Of a stretch of DNA of 64,000 nt, positions 9,037-20,414 are shown in pieces. Every line of letters starts with the position of its first letter. Within the stretch, counting starts at the first letter, position 1. Made by a program: the position numbers and the translations under genes. Below the pieces are notes generated by a model, which saw only the letters and a program-made list of their open reading frames with translations, did not search any database and was not told where the DNA came from. This DNA is from Xanthobacter aminoxidans (GTDB lineage: Bacteria > Pseudomonadota > Alphaproteobacteria > Rhizobiales > Xanthobacteraceae), in the NCBI RefSeq assembly GCF_023571765.1, contig NZ_JAMJXC010000003.1:248001-312000 (forward strand), read 5' to 3'.

Positions 9037-10500
9037 ATGTCCGTTATTGATCAATTCGCGGGCGTGCGTGTGCTGTGTCTCGGCGACGTCATGCTTGATC
9101 GCTTCGTCATGGGGGCCGCGCGCCGCATTTCGCCGGAAAGCCCGGTGCCGGTGCTGTCGGTGACAGGCAGCACCACCATCGCCGGCGGCTCGGCAAACGT
9201 GGCGCGTAACATCGCCTCCCTGGGGGGGCGGTGCACGCTGGTCGGCGTCATCGGGGCCGATGCCTGCGGCGCGGAGCTCAAGCGCATTCTCAATGAGACG
9301 CCGGGTGTCGCGTCGACCTTCGTGGAGGTGCCGCAACGTCCCACCACCGAGAAGATCCGCTTCGTCGCCCAGGGCCAGCACATGCTGCGCTCGGATAGCG
9401 AGGACAATTCACCCGTCGCGCCTGACGTGGAGGAGGCGATCGTCACCCGGATCGCTGCGGCGCTGCCGGAGCACGATGTGGTGGTGCTCTCGGACTACGC
9501 GAAGGGCGTTCTGACGACGGACGTGATCCGGCGGGTGGTCGAGCTGGCGACACGGCGCGGGGCCCCCGTCATTGTCGATCCCAAGAGTTCGGACCTGGCG
9601 CGCTATGACGGGGCGACCCTCGTCACGCCCAATCTGCACGAGACTTACCTTGCGACCGGCATCCAGGGGGACGACGATGCGTCGGCCGTGGCAGCGGCCC
9701 GCAAAGTGCTGGCCGGCACCACGATCGGGGCGGTCCTCGTGACCCGCTCGGAAAAGGGCATGACGCTGGTGCAGCGCACCGCCGAGCCGGTCCACATTCC
9801 CACCGCCGCCCGCGAGGTGGCCGACGTGGTGGGTGCCGGCGATACAGTCATCGCGGCCCTCTCGCTGGTGGTCGGTGCCGGTGGGGACCTGCAGGAAGCG
9901 GCCTATATCGCGAATGCCGCTGCCGGCGTGGTGGTGGGCAAGCGCGGCACTGCCACCGTCTCGCGCGATGAACTCCTCGCCGAGCTGGACCGACAGAGCT
10001 ACACGGACGGGAACCCGTCATCAGCCAAGGTCGTCTCGCGCGCGGAGGCGGCGGCGCAGGTCGCGGCCTGGCAGCGCCACGGGCTTGCGGTTGGCTTCAC
10101 CAATGGCTGCTTCGACATCGTCCATGTGGGGCATGTGGGCATCATCGAATTCTCCCGGGCCCATTGCGACCGCCTCGTGGTCGCGGTGAATTCGGACGCT
10201 TCGGTGAAGCGGCTCAAGGGGCCGAGCCGCCCGGTCAACGGCGAAATGGATCGGGCGCAGGTGATTGCGGCCCTCGGAGCCGTCGACCTGGTGGTGGTGT
10301 TCGACGAGGACACGCCCAAGGAGATCATCGAGGAACTCCAGCCGGATGTTCTCGTGAAGGGGGCAGACTATCAGGTCTCGGAGATTGTCGGCGCCGACAG
10401 CGTGCTCGCGCGAGGAGGCCGGGTGCTGCGCTTCGAGCTCGTTCCCGGGCGCAGCACCACCAAGGTCATCAGCCGCATGACCGAGGGCGTGAGCGCCTGA
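9037..10500 (+). CDS. hldE: bifunctional heptose-7-phosphate kinase / heptose-1-phosphate adenylyltransferase
   Basis: The enzyme phosphorylates D-glycero-D-manno-heptose 7-phosphate and then adenylylates the 1-phosphate in ADP-heptose synthesis. The 487-residue protein has a PfkB-type kinase domain (residues about 1-320). Its features are GDVMLDRFVMGAARRISPESPVPVL at the N-terminus, the GGSANVARN block and the catalytic DVVGAGDTVIAAL near residue 265. A C-terminal nucleotidyltransferase domain has TNGCFDIVHVGHV (HxGH-type site) near residue 355 and ends in GRSTTKVI. Length and fusion match E. coli HldE. A strong GAGGAGG site precedes ATG 9037. It lies among polysaccharide genes rather than with gmhA/gmhB, neither of which is seen in this window. 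Confidence 0.96.
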   Translation: MSVIDQFAGVRVLCLGDVMLDRFVMGAARRISPESPVPVLSVTGSTTIAGGSANVARNIASLGGRCTLVGVIGADACGAELKRILNETPGVASTFVEVPQRPTTEKIRFVAQGQHMLRSDSEDNSPVAPDVEEAIVTRIAAALPEHDVVVLSDYAKGVLTTDVIRRVVELATRRGAPVIVDPKSSDLARYDGATLVTPNLHETYLATGIQGDDDASAVAAARKVLAGTTIGAVLVTRSEKGMTLVQRTAEPVHIPTAAREVADVVGAGDTVIAALSLVVGAGGDLQEAAYIANAAAGVVVGKRGTATVSRDELLAELDRQSYTDGNPSSAKVVSRAEAAAQVAAWQRHGLAVGFTNGCFDIVHVGHVGIIEFSRAHCDRLVVAVNSDASVKRLKGPSRPVNGEMDRAQVIAALGAVDLVVVFDEDTPKEIIEELQPDVLVKGADYQVSEIVGADSVLARGGRVLRFELVPGRSTTKVISRMTEGVSA

Positions 10501-10634
10501 ACGGCTCATTCCCGCTCGGCCCGCCGGTTCGCCGCGCGGGCCGGTGCCTTCCCCCCTTCCGCCCGCGACATCGGCATCTCGCTTGCCGCCCGGCTCTAGT
10601 GGCCGCCTCAATTCTCGACAGGGTCACGTCTTCG

Positions 10635-11627
10635 ATGAAGCGCCTGATCATCTACCGGCTCGGAAGTCTCGGCGACACCATCATCGCCTTACCCTTCTTC
10701 CGGCGTGTCGCCGAACTCTATCCCGACCACGAGCGCATCGTGCTGACCAATGTGCCGGTCTCGTCCAAGGCGGCCCCGCTGCTATCGGTTCTGGGGACCG
10801 AAATCGTGCATGGCGCGCTGTCCTATCCGGTGGGCACGCGCAGCCCGGCCGCCTTGTGGGACCTGCGTCGCCGGCTGATGGCACTCGGCGCGGATACAAT
10901 GATCTACATGATGCCTTCACGCGGGGTCGTGAACGTCTACCGAGACCTGCTGTTCTTCAAGCTGTGTGGCTTCCGCAGCATCATCGGGGTTCCCTACACT
11001 CGCGACCTCGACACCTGCCGCATCTCCCCGCAGACCGGTGAGGAGGAGCCGGAATGCGAGCGCGTCGGCCGCGCGCTCGCAGCGCTCGGCCCGGTGGATC
11101 TGCACGATCCCGCCAATTGGGATCTGGCGCTGACGCCCGCCGAGCTCGCCGCGGGCCGCGGGATCGTGGCGTCCATCGCAGGCGTGCCATCCATCGCGAT
11201 CAATATGGGCGGCAAGGCGGCGCAGAAGGACTGGGGCGTCGACAATTGGCGCAGCCTGCTCGGCGAGATCAGCCAGAAGCATCCAGGACATGGTTTGCTG
11301 GTGGTGGGGGCCGCCGAGGACTCGGCGCGCGTGGACGCGATACGCGACGTCTGGCGCGGGCCGCTGATCGACGCCTGCGGTGCTCTCGCTCCCCGTGAAT
11401 CGGCGGCGGCGATGCAGGCCGCGCAGCTTTTCATCGGGCACGATTCAGGGCCGCTGCACCTTGCCTCCGCGGCCGGCGTGCCCTGTATCGGGCTGTTCGG
11501 CGATTTCAACCGGCCGCGCAAGTGGCATCCCTATGTGGGCCGGAACCGCACGATCCATGACATGCGGGGGGTGAGGGCGATCACCGTCGATCAGGTGGTT
11601 GCGGCGGTGGCGGAGCAAATTGGCTGA
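10635..11627 (+). CDS. family 9 glycosyltransferase (heptosyltransferase-like)
   Basis: A 330-residue GT-B enzyme beginning MKRLIIYRLGSLGDTIIALPFF, the GT9 acceptor-site signature with an SLGD motif. The C-terminal half has SIAINMGGKAAQKDWGVDNW and the donor-site block FIGHDSGPLHLASAAGVPCIGLFG, diagnostic of the family that includes LPS heptosyltransferases WaaC/WaaF/WaaQ. It follows hldE, whose product is ADP-heptose, so heptose transfer to core LPS or to the locus glycan is a reasonable inference. The acceptor is unknown. The ATG at 10635 is chosen because the family N-terminus starts there. Upstream in-frame sequence overlaps hldE and is not protein-like. Confidence 0.88.
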   Translation: MKRLIIYRLGSLGDTIIALPFFRRVAELYPDHERIVLTNVPVSSKAAPLLSVLGTEIVHGALSYPVGTRSPAALWDLRRRLMALGADTMIYMMPSRGVVNVYRDLLFFKLCGFRSIIGVPYTRDLDTCRISPQTGEEEPECERVGRALAALGPVDLHDPANWDLALTPAELAAGRGIVASIAGVPSIAINMGGKAAQKDWGVDNWRSLLGEISQKHPGHGLLVVGAAEDSARVDAIRDVWRGPLIDACGALAPRESAAAMQAAQLFIGHDSGPLHLASAAGVPCIGLFGDFNRPRKWHPYVGRNRTIHDMRGVRAITVDQVVAAVAEQIG

Positions 11628-11700
11628 TGCACCAGACTTCGCACTTCCGGTCCCCAGCGTCTTTCCCGGTGCCGAGCGGCTGCGGGAGGCTCTTTCAGGC

Positions 11701-12987
11701 ATGAGCCGCATTCTGTCGTTCCGGCGGGTCGGGCTGACCTTCTCCGCCCAGATCTACAACCAGATTGTGATACTCGGCGTGCAGCTGGTGCAGGTGCCGT
11801 TCCTGCTCGCTGCATGGGGTTCCGAGCGTTACGGCGGTTGGCTCGTGCTTTACGCGGTGCCAAGCTACCTGACGCTGACCGACCTCGGTTTCACCTCGGT
11901 TGCCAAGAACCAGATGGTGATCCACGCGGCGAAAGCGGACCGAACCGGCGTGCTGCGCGTGTACCACAGCGTGTTCGCCCTTCTGCTGGTGGCGACGGCC
12001 GTCATTCTCGGCGCCTGCATTCTGGGCGTGGAATCGGTCTCGCTCACGACGACTTTCGCCCTCGGGCCGCTGAGCGAGAGTGAGGCCAAGCAAACCATCC
12101 TGTTCCTCGTCGGGAGTGTGGTCTGCTACCAGTTCCTGCTGCTGTTGGGCTCTGGCGTGCGCGCCAGCGGCAGGCCGGCCGCCGAAGTCATCGCGGCAGC
12201 GACGGCGCGCCTGCTCGAGGGCGTTGCGACCGTGGCGGTCGCGCTGGTTACGACGCGTGTGGAACTGGCGGCACTCGCCGTGCTGATCACGCGGATCGGA
12301 ATGGTCATTGGCGTGTGGACATGGCTCAGGATCGTCGCGCCGGAAATCCGGCTTGGCCTGAAGAACGCACGCCTGGACGAGATCCGGCGCATGGCGAATC
12401 CCTCCTTCAGCTACATGCTGCTCGGGCTCGCGCAGGCCATTGCCATCCAGGGACCTATCGTTCTCCTCGGCGCACTGGCGACCACGCAGGAGACCGTGCT
12501 CTTTTCCACCTCGCGCACGCTGGCGCGCATGGGCACGTCTGCGGCGAACCTCGTCAACTTTTCCTTCGCGCCGGAGTATTCGCGCATGCACGGCGAGGGC
12601 AACCGATCCGCCTTCGCCCGCCTGCGCAAGATTCACGTGCTCATCGGCTTGGTGGGCATTCCCGCCTATGGCATCGGGCTGTGGGCGCTCGGCCCCTTCA
12701 TCATGGCGCTGTGGACCCACGGCCATGTGGCCGTGGTCTATCCTTTCTTTGCGCTGATGAACGGGGCTGTGGCGGCAGAAATGCTGTGGGGCTGCCTGTT
12801 CACGCCCATCGCCGCCATCAACCGCCATGTGCGGCTGTCCTACATCTTCGTCGGCTTGACGATGGTTTGCGCGGTGCTGGCCTACAGCTGGGCCGTGTCG
12901 TGGGGCGCGACCGGGGTGGCCGCAGCCTTGTTGCTGCTGCATGTCGCCATGTCGGTGCTCGTGTTGCTGCTGCGGCCGCGGGGATGA
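11701..12987 (+). CDS. Wzx-like polysaccharide flippase (MATE/PST superfamily)
   Basis: A 428-residue inner-membrane protein with about twelve hydrophobic helices and little else. It starts MSRILSFRRVGLTFSAQIYNQIVILGVQLVQVPFLL, matching the first two helices of the PST transporter family. It includes the short cytoplasmic segment ERYGGWLVLYAVPSYLTLTDLGFTSV, a common Wzx hallmark. Such proteins move undecaprenyl-linked repeat units across the membrane. A candidate polymerase at 5670 and glycosyltransferases on either side support a Wzx/Wzy-dependent pathway. GGGAGG lies about a dozen bases before ATG 11701. A TTG start near 11620, overlapping the previous stop, is less likely because the added residues are not helix-like. 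Confidence 0.82.
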   Translation: MSRILSFRRVGLTFSAQIYNQIVILGVQLVQVPFLLAAWGSERYGGWLVLYAVPSYLTLTDLGFTSVAKNQMVIHAAKADRTGVLRVYHSVFALLLVATAVILGACILGVESVSLTTTFALGPLSESEAKQTILFLVGSVVCYQFLLLLGSGVRASGRPAAEVIAAATARLLEGVATVAVALVTTRVELAALAVLITRIGMVIGVWTWLRIVAPEIRLGLKNARLDEIRRMANPSFSYMLLGLAQAIAIQGPIVLLGALATTQETVLFSTSRTLARMGTSAANLVNFSFAPEYSRMHGEGNRSAFARLRKIHVLIGLVGIPAYGIGLWALGPFIMALWTHGHVAVVYPFFALMNGAVAAEMLWGCLFTPIAAINRHVRLSYIFVGLTMVCAVLAYSWAVSWGATGVAAALLLLHVAMSVLVLLLRPRG

Positions 12988-13102
12988 ATGCGTGCCTCAT
13001 GACGCGGCCTTTGCACGGGTGCGGCGGCGATGGGGATATCGGGATTGCCGGCAGCTGCGTCGTGCGCGGCGCCGGCTCCAAACACGAGGGGTCGGGGGCT
13101 CC

Positions 13103-14302
13103 ATGAAAAAGCGGCTGAGAATCATCGCGGGAGTCAATCCGAGCGAGGGCGGCCCCATCGAGGGCATCCGGCAGCAGGCTCCGTTCCACGCGGCGGCGGG
13201 CATCGAGGAGCATGTGGTGTCCCTCGACCCGCCGGATGCGCCATGGGTGCAGAACTTCCCCCTCACCGTGTTCGGCCTCGGCGAGCCCCTTGGTTCGGTG
13301 CCGGAATGGAAGCGGCGCCTGCCCTGGCGCCGGTACGGCTATCGTCCCGCACTGTTGCCGTGGCTGAAGGCCCATGTGCGGGACTATGACGTGGTAACGG
13401 TCCATGGGCTGTGGAACTACTCCACCATGGCGGCACGGTTGGCGCTCGTCGGCTCGGGCGTGCCCTATCTGGCCCAGACGCACGGCATGCTCGACCCGTG
13501 GTTCAAGCACAACTTCCCGGTCAAGGCCGCGGGCAAGCAGGCGTTCTGGCTGTTCAACGAGGGCCCGCTCCTGAACAATGCGGGCTTCGTGCTGTTCACT
13601 ACCGAGGAGGAGAAGATCCTCGCCCGCGAGTCGTTCGGCCCCTATCGGGTGAACGAGCGCGTGATCGCTTATGGTACGTCCGACCCTGGCCCGTTGAAGC
13701 CCGAGCACGCGGAGGCCTTCCGCGCGGCGGCACCGGAGCTGAAGAAGCCCTATCTCCTGTTTCTCAGCCGGGTTCACCCCAAGAAGGGCTGCGACCTGCT
13801 CATCAACGCCTTCGCGGATGTCTGCCGCGACCGTGACGACCTGGATCTCGTGATGGCGGGGCCAGCTTCGGACGAGTATCTCGCCGAGCTCAAGGCCCAG
13901 GCCGCGCGCCATGGCATCGGCGACCGCATCCACTGGCCCGGCCTGCTGCGGGGGGATGCCAAGTGGGGCGCGTTCCATCAGGCGGAGGCGTTCGTGATGC
14001 CCTCCCATCAGGAGAATTTCGGCATCGTCGTCGCCGAGGCGATGGCTTGCTCGAGGCCGGTGCTCATCACCAACAAGGTGAACATCTGGCGCGAAGTCAC
14101 CGCCAGTGGCGGCGGCCTCGCGGAAAACGACGATCTGGCCGGCACGGCCCGTTGCCTTGCCGCATTTCTTGAGATGCCGCCCGAGGCCCGCGCCCTCATG
14201 GGCGCCCGCGCGCGGGAGGCATTCCTGCGGCATTTCCAGGTCAGTCAGTCAGCCAAGGATGTCAACGCGGCGTGCCTCGACGCCATCGCCGGCCGCACCT
14301 GA
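13103..14302 (+). CDS. GT4-family glycosyltransferase
   Basis: A 399-residue GT-B enzyme of unknown specificity. It starts MKKRLRIIAGVNPSEGGPIEGIRQQAP, with the glycine-rich N-terminal loop of GT4 enzymes. It carries the donor domain motifs LLFLSRVHPKKGCDLLINAF near residue 215 and EAFVMPSHQENFGIVVAEAMACSRP near residue 305, which includes the canonical E-x7-E pair (Glu in QEN and AEA). It is the last gene of the plus-strand polysaccharide series and follows the flippase by 115 bp. In-frame sequence upstream of 13103 overlaps the flippase stop and is not credible. Probable role: adds one residue of the repeat unit on the cytoplasmic face. Confidence 0.87.
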   Translation: MKKRLRIIAGVNPSEGGPIEGIRQQAPFHAAAGIEEHVVSLDPPDAPWVQNFPLTVFGLGEPLGSVPEWKRRLPWRRYGYRPALLPWLKAHVRDYDVVTVHGLWNYSTMAARLALVGSGVPYLAQTHGMLDPWFKHNFPVKAAGKQAFWLFNEGPLLNNAGFVLFTTEEEKILARESFGPYRVNERVIAYGTSDPGPLKPEHAEAFRAAAPELKKPYLLFLSRVHPKKGCDLLINAFADVCRDRDDLDLVMAGPASDEYLAELKAQAARHGIGDRIHWPGLLRGDAKWGAFHQAEAFVMPSHQENFGIVVAEAMACSRPVLITNKVNIWREVTASGGGLAENDDLAGTARCLAAFLEMPPEARALMGARAREAFLRHFQVSQSAKDVNAACLDAIAGRT

Positions 14303-14386
14303 GGTCCCGGAGCTGGCCTACTGCCGCAGAATGCCGACAGCATTCCCCGCCTTCGTGAAACGGGGACTGCTCTTTTCGAGGCTCGG

Positions 14387-14875
14387 TCAGGCCTTGCGAC
14401 GGGTCGTCGCGCCGCCAAACCCGACCACCGCCAGCCCCAGCGCGATCAACGCGTTCCAACCCGCCATGGACAGCCCGAACATCCGCCACGCCGCTTCGTC
14501 GCAGCGGGGCACGCGGGCGCCCTTGAGGGCGGAGAGGACATTGCTCGTCGCCACCGGGGCGCCGGTGCAGGCCGTGGGGCCGGTCCAGAACTGCCACTCG
14601 ATGCCGGCGTGGTAGATCGCCAGACCAGCGTTTGCGAGCATGGCGACGCCCAGCAGGGCGAGCAACACCCGCGCCGGTCCGGACCGGTCGGTTCGGGCGA
14701 GGAAGAAGGCGATCAGCCCCAAGGGGATAGCGGCATAATAGGCGATGCGCTGGTCGAGGCAGAGGGGGCAGGGCGCCAGCCCGACGACCAGCTGGAAATA
14801 CCAGGCAGCGCTGAGGGCCATGACAGAGCCCGCCACCAGCAGCAGGGACGCGGTTTCCTTCGTGGTCGGATACAA
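14387..14875 (-). CDS. disulfide bond formation protein B family
   Basis: A four-helix inner-membrane quinone reductase that reoxidises a periplasmic thiol oxidase such as DsbA. The 162-residue protein has the CPLCLDQR redox motif in the first periplasmic loop (near residue 35). A second cysteine pair is in TACTGAP and RVPRCDEAAW, spaced as in alphaproteobacterial DsbB-like proteins. Helices at about 8-30, 42-60, 68-88 and 138-156 fit the family topology. It is transcribed toward the polysaccharide genes, convergent with the GT4 gene, and no dsbA is seen nearby. A DsbI-like specialised version cannot be excluded. Confidence 0.88.
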   Translation of the reverse strand: MYPTTKETASLLLVAGSVMALSAAWYFQLVVGLAPCPLCLDQRIAYYAAIPLGLIAFFLARTDRSGPARVLLALLGVAMLANAGLAIYHAGIEWQFWTGPTACTGAPVATSNVLSALKGARVPRCDEAAWRMFGLSMAGWNALIALGLAVVGFGGATTRRKA

Positions 14876-15211
14876 GGCAGGCTCCGTTCTCGGTCGGCGG
14901 CAAGGTCCCGCGATAGCTTGGCGGAGGCGTCATTGTCCATGCGCTGTGCGTTGATTGACGCTCATGTGACCGGGCATGACGGAAGGTTCGATGGTGCGCC
15001 CCTACCTTGGAAATATTCTTACTCAGCCCCTCCCGTATGGCGCTGCTGTGCAGCATGGGGTATAAATTTGCTAGTCGTCTTCGGAGGCATTCGCATTGCG
15101 TTTCCCTCGGCGGCGCATATTTTGGTTTTAGCTACGAAGATTGCAGCCGAAATGACCGAGATGCCCCGCGCCCGTACCACCTTCAGCACCTCCTTCTCCC
15201 AGGGCGGTGAC
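14876..15211. promoter_or_regulatory. divergent control region between dsbB and irr
   Basis: This 336-bp gap holds no additional gene. It is relatively AT-rich around 15005-15130, including GGGTATAAATTTGC, and likely contains the irr promoter. An in-frame ATG at 15152 could extend Irr by 20 residues. No clear Irr or iron-control box was found by eye. Confidence 0.4.
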
Positions 15212-15697
15212 ATGCAGGTTGAACCGATCCTTCCCGTTGCACAGCTTCGGGATGTGAATACGGCGCGTCGCACCGGCTGCCCCTTCCACGACGTCCGCGA
15301 GATGCTGAAGGAAGTCGGCCTGCGGCCGACTCGCCAGCGTCTGGCCCTCGGCTGGCTGCTGTTCGCCAAGGGCGACCGGCATGTGACGGCGGAAATCCTG
15401 CACGAGGAAGCCATCAAGGCGCGCTTCCCGGTCTCGCTCGCCACCGTCTACAACACGCTGCACCAGTTCACGGAAGTGAGCCTGCTGCGCGAGGTGGCGG
15501 TGGATGGCTCGAAGACCTATTTCGACACCAACGCCTCCGACCACCACCATTTCTTCGTCGAGGGCCAGAACGACCTCGTGGATATCCCGGCCGCGGACGT
15601 GGCTGTGAACCTGCTGCCCGAGCCGCCGGAAGGCTATGAGGTGGCGCGTGTTGACGTGGTCGTCCGGCTGCGCCGCAAGGGCACGAATCGCGCCTGA
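15212..15697 (+). CDS. irr: iron response regulator Irr (Fur superfamily)
   Basis: A heme-responsive Fur-family transcription factor that controls heme synthesis and iron uptake genes in Rhizobiales. The 161-residue product contains GCPFHDVREML near residue 22, the heme-regulatory motif type of Irr. It is followed by the winged helix LRPTRQRLALGWLLF, VSLATVYNTLHQFTEVSLL (recognition helix) and the metal/heme HHH cluster in SDHHHFFVEG. The length matches Bradyrhizobium Irr (about 163). ATG 15212 has AGGGCGGTGA just upstream; ATG 15152 is the alternative. A strong terminator follows directly. Confidence 0.93.
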   Translation: MQVEPILPVAQLRDVNTARRTGCPFHDVREMLKEVGLRPTRQRLALGWLLFAKGDRHVTAEILHEEAIKARFPVSLATVYNTLHQFTEVSLLREVAVDGSKTYFDTNASDHHHFFVEGQNDLVDIPAADVAVNLLPEPPEGYEVARVDVVVRLRRKGTNRA

Positions 15698-15722
15698 TTC
15701 GCTTCTTTGTCGCTGAGGGTCA

Positions 15723-15747
15723 GGCCGGGCATGTCCCGGCCTTTTTT
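15723..15747 (+). terminator. intrinsic terminator of irr
   Basis: Stem GGCCGGG/CCCGGCC with a five-base loop is followed by six T residues, 25 bases after the irr stop. Confidence 0.85.
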
Positions 15748-15763
15748 GCGTCCGGACACCGGC

Positions 15764-16135
15764 TCAGATGGTGCGCAGCGGCTTTTCCAGCACCGCCAGC
15801 ACGCGCGGCAGTTCGTGGCCGCGCTTCAGGATGAGGCCGGTCTGCGAGACCACGCTGTAGATGCCCTGCTTGCGGGCGAGTCTGGGGTCCTTCTCGATGC
15901 GGTAGAGAGGGACGTCCATGGCGCGGCGTAAGATGCTGAACACGGCCTTGTCGCGTTGAAAATCAATGGCGTAGTCGCGCCATTCCCCCTGGGCGACCAT
16001 GCGGCCGTAGAGGTCGAGAATCCGGTCCAACTCGCGGCGATCGAAGGTGACGCGGAGGGGAGCGGGGGACGGAGTGGAGGGCTGGACCGGCGAGGCACCG
16101 CGCCGCTGCAGGACTATGGGTTCGATGTCTCCCAT
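15764..16135 (-). CDS. DUF2794 family protein
   Basis: A 123-residue protein of a family restricted to alphaproteobacteria and of unknown function. The conserved core runs from FDRRELDRILDLYGRMVAQG through EWRDYAIDFQRDKAVFS, PLYRIEKDPRLARKQG and GLILKRGHELPRVLAVLEKP. The N-terminal 28 residues are proline-rich and probably disordered. No signal peptide or transmembrane segment is visible, so it is likely cytoplasmic. It converges on irr and is separated from it by the irr terminator. Confidence 0.88.
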   Translation of the reverse strand: MGDIEPIVLQRRGASPVQPSTPSPAPLRVTFDRRELDRILDLYGRMVAQGEWRDYAIDFQRDKAVFSILRRAMDVPLYRIEKDPRLARKQGIYSVVSQTGLILKRGHELPRVLAVLEKPLRTI

Positions 16136-16365
16136 CGGGCCTCCTTGTCCTTGTCTGGCATCACTTTCCGGCGGGGCTGCCGGGGATCGGACGCTTGCAT
16201 TGCCTCATGATCCCTCCACCGGCGACCCCTTTCAAGGGCAATCCGTAGCCGGCTGCTCCCGATCGCTGGACGGCATCCGGATACCCATCACGCCAACGTC
16301 AATGGAATCACAGTGTCGCCGGATTTCGGCCAATCGCGTGCCGCGGCCGGGCGCGATCTTTCTTC

Positions 16366-16451
16366 GCGTAGCAGGGCCGGTTCGTGAAGCGCTCCGGTCT
16401 ATCCCAGCCCCCCAGCCCCCCGGGGTGCATCCGAACCGGCCACTGCTACGC
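16366..16451 (+). ncRNA. candidate structured RNA: long hairpin ahead of a terminator
   Basis: The arms GCGTAGCAGGGCCGGTTCG and CGAACCGGCCACTGCTACGC pair over 19 bp with one bulged A. Inside, GCGCTCC can pair with GGGGTGC, leaving a C-rich apical loop. A rho-independent terminator on the same strand begins 24 bases later, which argues for a plus-strand transcript. The sequence lacks the SRP RNA GGAAG tetraloop signature and no tmRNA tag is visible. No known class was recognised. The 5' end is not defined. Confidence 0.4.
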
Positions 16452-16474
16452 ACCGACTTCAGACCCCCGATGTA

Positions 16475-16503
16475 GGCCATCCCCCGCGGATGGCCTTTTT
16501 TTT
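16475..16503 (+). terminator. intrinsic terminator, plus strand, with no plus-strand gene before it
   Basis: Stem GGCCATCC/GGATGGCC with loop CCCGC is followed by eight T residues. The T-run is only on the plus strand, while both flanking genes read minus, so it probably ends an unannotated RNA. Confidence 0.75.
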
Positions 16504-16617
16504 GGCCGGCGCGGCGACGCGGTTCGTGTGTCGAATCGACACCCGAGTCAGGGGCAGTTCAGGGGGTAAAAGGGGCCGTTCAGGCCGGTTCGACGACAGT
16601 TCGGTCCGAATGCCGGT

Positions 16618-17349
16618 TCAGTCGAGCGGGAAGAGGGTCGCGCCGACGATCTGTCCGGGGGTGGCCGGGGTGCCGGTCTGCACCATCACCGCCACCGCAT
16701 CCATGCCATCGCGATGGATGTCTTTCAGCGGCACCCGGAAGGTGCGGGCGTCGCCCTGCCAGCGGGCCACCCGGGTCCAGCCGCGCACCACATTGGCATA
16801 GGTGACGTTGCGTCCACCGTTCTCGCCCCGGCCGATGGAGACCGACTGGGTGCGGGCGACGGGGCAGGCCCACAGTTCGGCACCATCCTCGATGGCGAGG
16901 GGCTGGGGCAGGGTGATCTCGAGGGCGTCGCCGTCCCGCTTCACCTCCACCGGAAGAGAGAGACCGCCGGAGGCACGGGCGGTCATGACGGCGCGCTGCA
17001 CCGCGGCGCGGTCGCTGCCCTTGGCGGCGATCTGGCCGTCGATGACCATCTGGGGGGTGTAGATCTTCTTGTCCGGCCGCTGCTCGGCATAGGCCTTCTG
17101 GCGCAGCGAATGGCCGTGGAGGGCGAGGGTGTCCTTCCAGCCCACATAGTCCCAGTAATCCACCGAGAGGGTGAGCGCGAGCACCTGCGGATCCTTGGCG
17201 AGATCGTTCAGCAGCGCGTCGGCGGGCGGGCAGGAGGCGCAGCCCTGGCTCGTGAACAGCTCCACCACCACCTTCGGCTGGCTCTGCGCCAGCGCCGGCG
17301 AAGCGGCGAGGGCGAGGACAAGCGTGAGGGTGGAGCGGTTCAACATCAT
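16618..17349 (-). CDS. exported DUF1223 thioredoxin-like protein
   Basis: A 243-residue secreted or periplasmic protein of unknown function with a thioredoxin-like core. The Sec signal peptide is MMLNRSTLTLVLALAASPALAQ, cleaved after ALA. The mature protein starts with the DUF1223 core VVVELFTSQGCASCPPADALL (CxxC near residue 34), then VDYWDYVGWKDTLA and YTPQMVIDGQ, and ends in GATLFPLD. An in-frame ATG at 17400 would add 17 residues before the signal peptide, so the ATG pair at 17349/17346 is preferred. It lies downstream of acnA on the same strand, 190 bp away. A redox or copper-handling role is possible but unproven. Confidence 0.88.
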   Translation of the reverse strand: MMLNRSTLTLVLALAASPALAQSQPKVVVELFTSQGCASCPPADALLNDLAKDPQVLALTLSVDYWDYVGWKDTLALHGHSLRQKAYAEQRPDKKIYTPQMVIDGQIAAKGSDRAAVQRAVMTARASGGLSLPVEVKRDGDALEITLPQPLAIEDGAELWACPVARTQSVSIGRGENGGRNVTYANVVRGWTRVARWQGDARTFRVPLKDIHRDGMDAVAVMVQTGTPATPGQIVGATLFPLD

Positions 17350-17541
17350 GGAGCGCAATGCGTTGTTGGAATGTGTCTCCGCAATAGCGGACGGAGGCAC
17401 CGCACTCCAGTCACAAAGGGGTGCGGGGCGGTATCTTTGAGCCGCTCCAGACGCGCAAACGCCGGCCCGACAGGCATCGGGCCGGCGTTCATCACGGTTC
17501 CGTCAGCACCCTGGCGGGCGCCGAAAGATCAGGCCGAAGGT

Positions 17542-20238
<2,697 letters not shown>

Positions 20239-20414
20239 GGCTGGAAAACTCCGGTTCGATGATCGACCGAAACAGCACCTCCTTTGACGGTGGAGGTCTT
20301 TTCTCCACCACCTTGGACGGCGCGGCTGCGGGCTTTATAGAGCCATTTCAAAGCGCGGTCATGCGATAACAGCGTTGAATGTGCAATGCACCAAAAGGCA
20401 GGGGTCGGCAACGC
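20239..20414. promoter_or_regulatory. divergent promoter region acnA / ccmA
   Basis: A 176-bp gap containing the promoters for acnA (minus) and ccmA (plus). GGGGTCGGCAACGC precedes the ccmA ATG without a strong ribosome-binding site. Confidence 0.4.

Larger units (their letters stand above)
16136..16617. other. 482-bp gap between DUF1223 and DUF2794 genes
   Basis: No protein gene is convincing here; an 82-codon minus-strand frame at 16232-16480 has a repetitive, unfamiliar sequence. The gap holds a long hairpin at 16366-16451 and a plus-strand terminator at 16475-16503, described separately. Between 16550 and 16617 the motif GTTCAGG/GTTCGG recurs several times. Confidence 0.55.

Noticed and set aside
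7075-9381. 768-codon minus-strand frame opposite the putative lyase and hldE
   Set aside because: Spans two plus-strand genes with strong start signals; no credible motif or ribosome-binding site.
16366-16451. SRP (4.5S) RNA or tmRNA at the hairpin
   Set aside because: The GGAAG-type SRP domain IV signature and a tmRNA tag reading frame are both absent.
16232-16480. 82-codon minus-strand protein gene
   Set aside because: It overlaps the long hairpin and terminator and its sequence resembles no protein; the palindromic RNA explains the region better.
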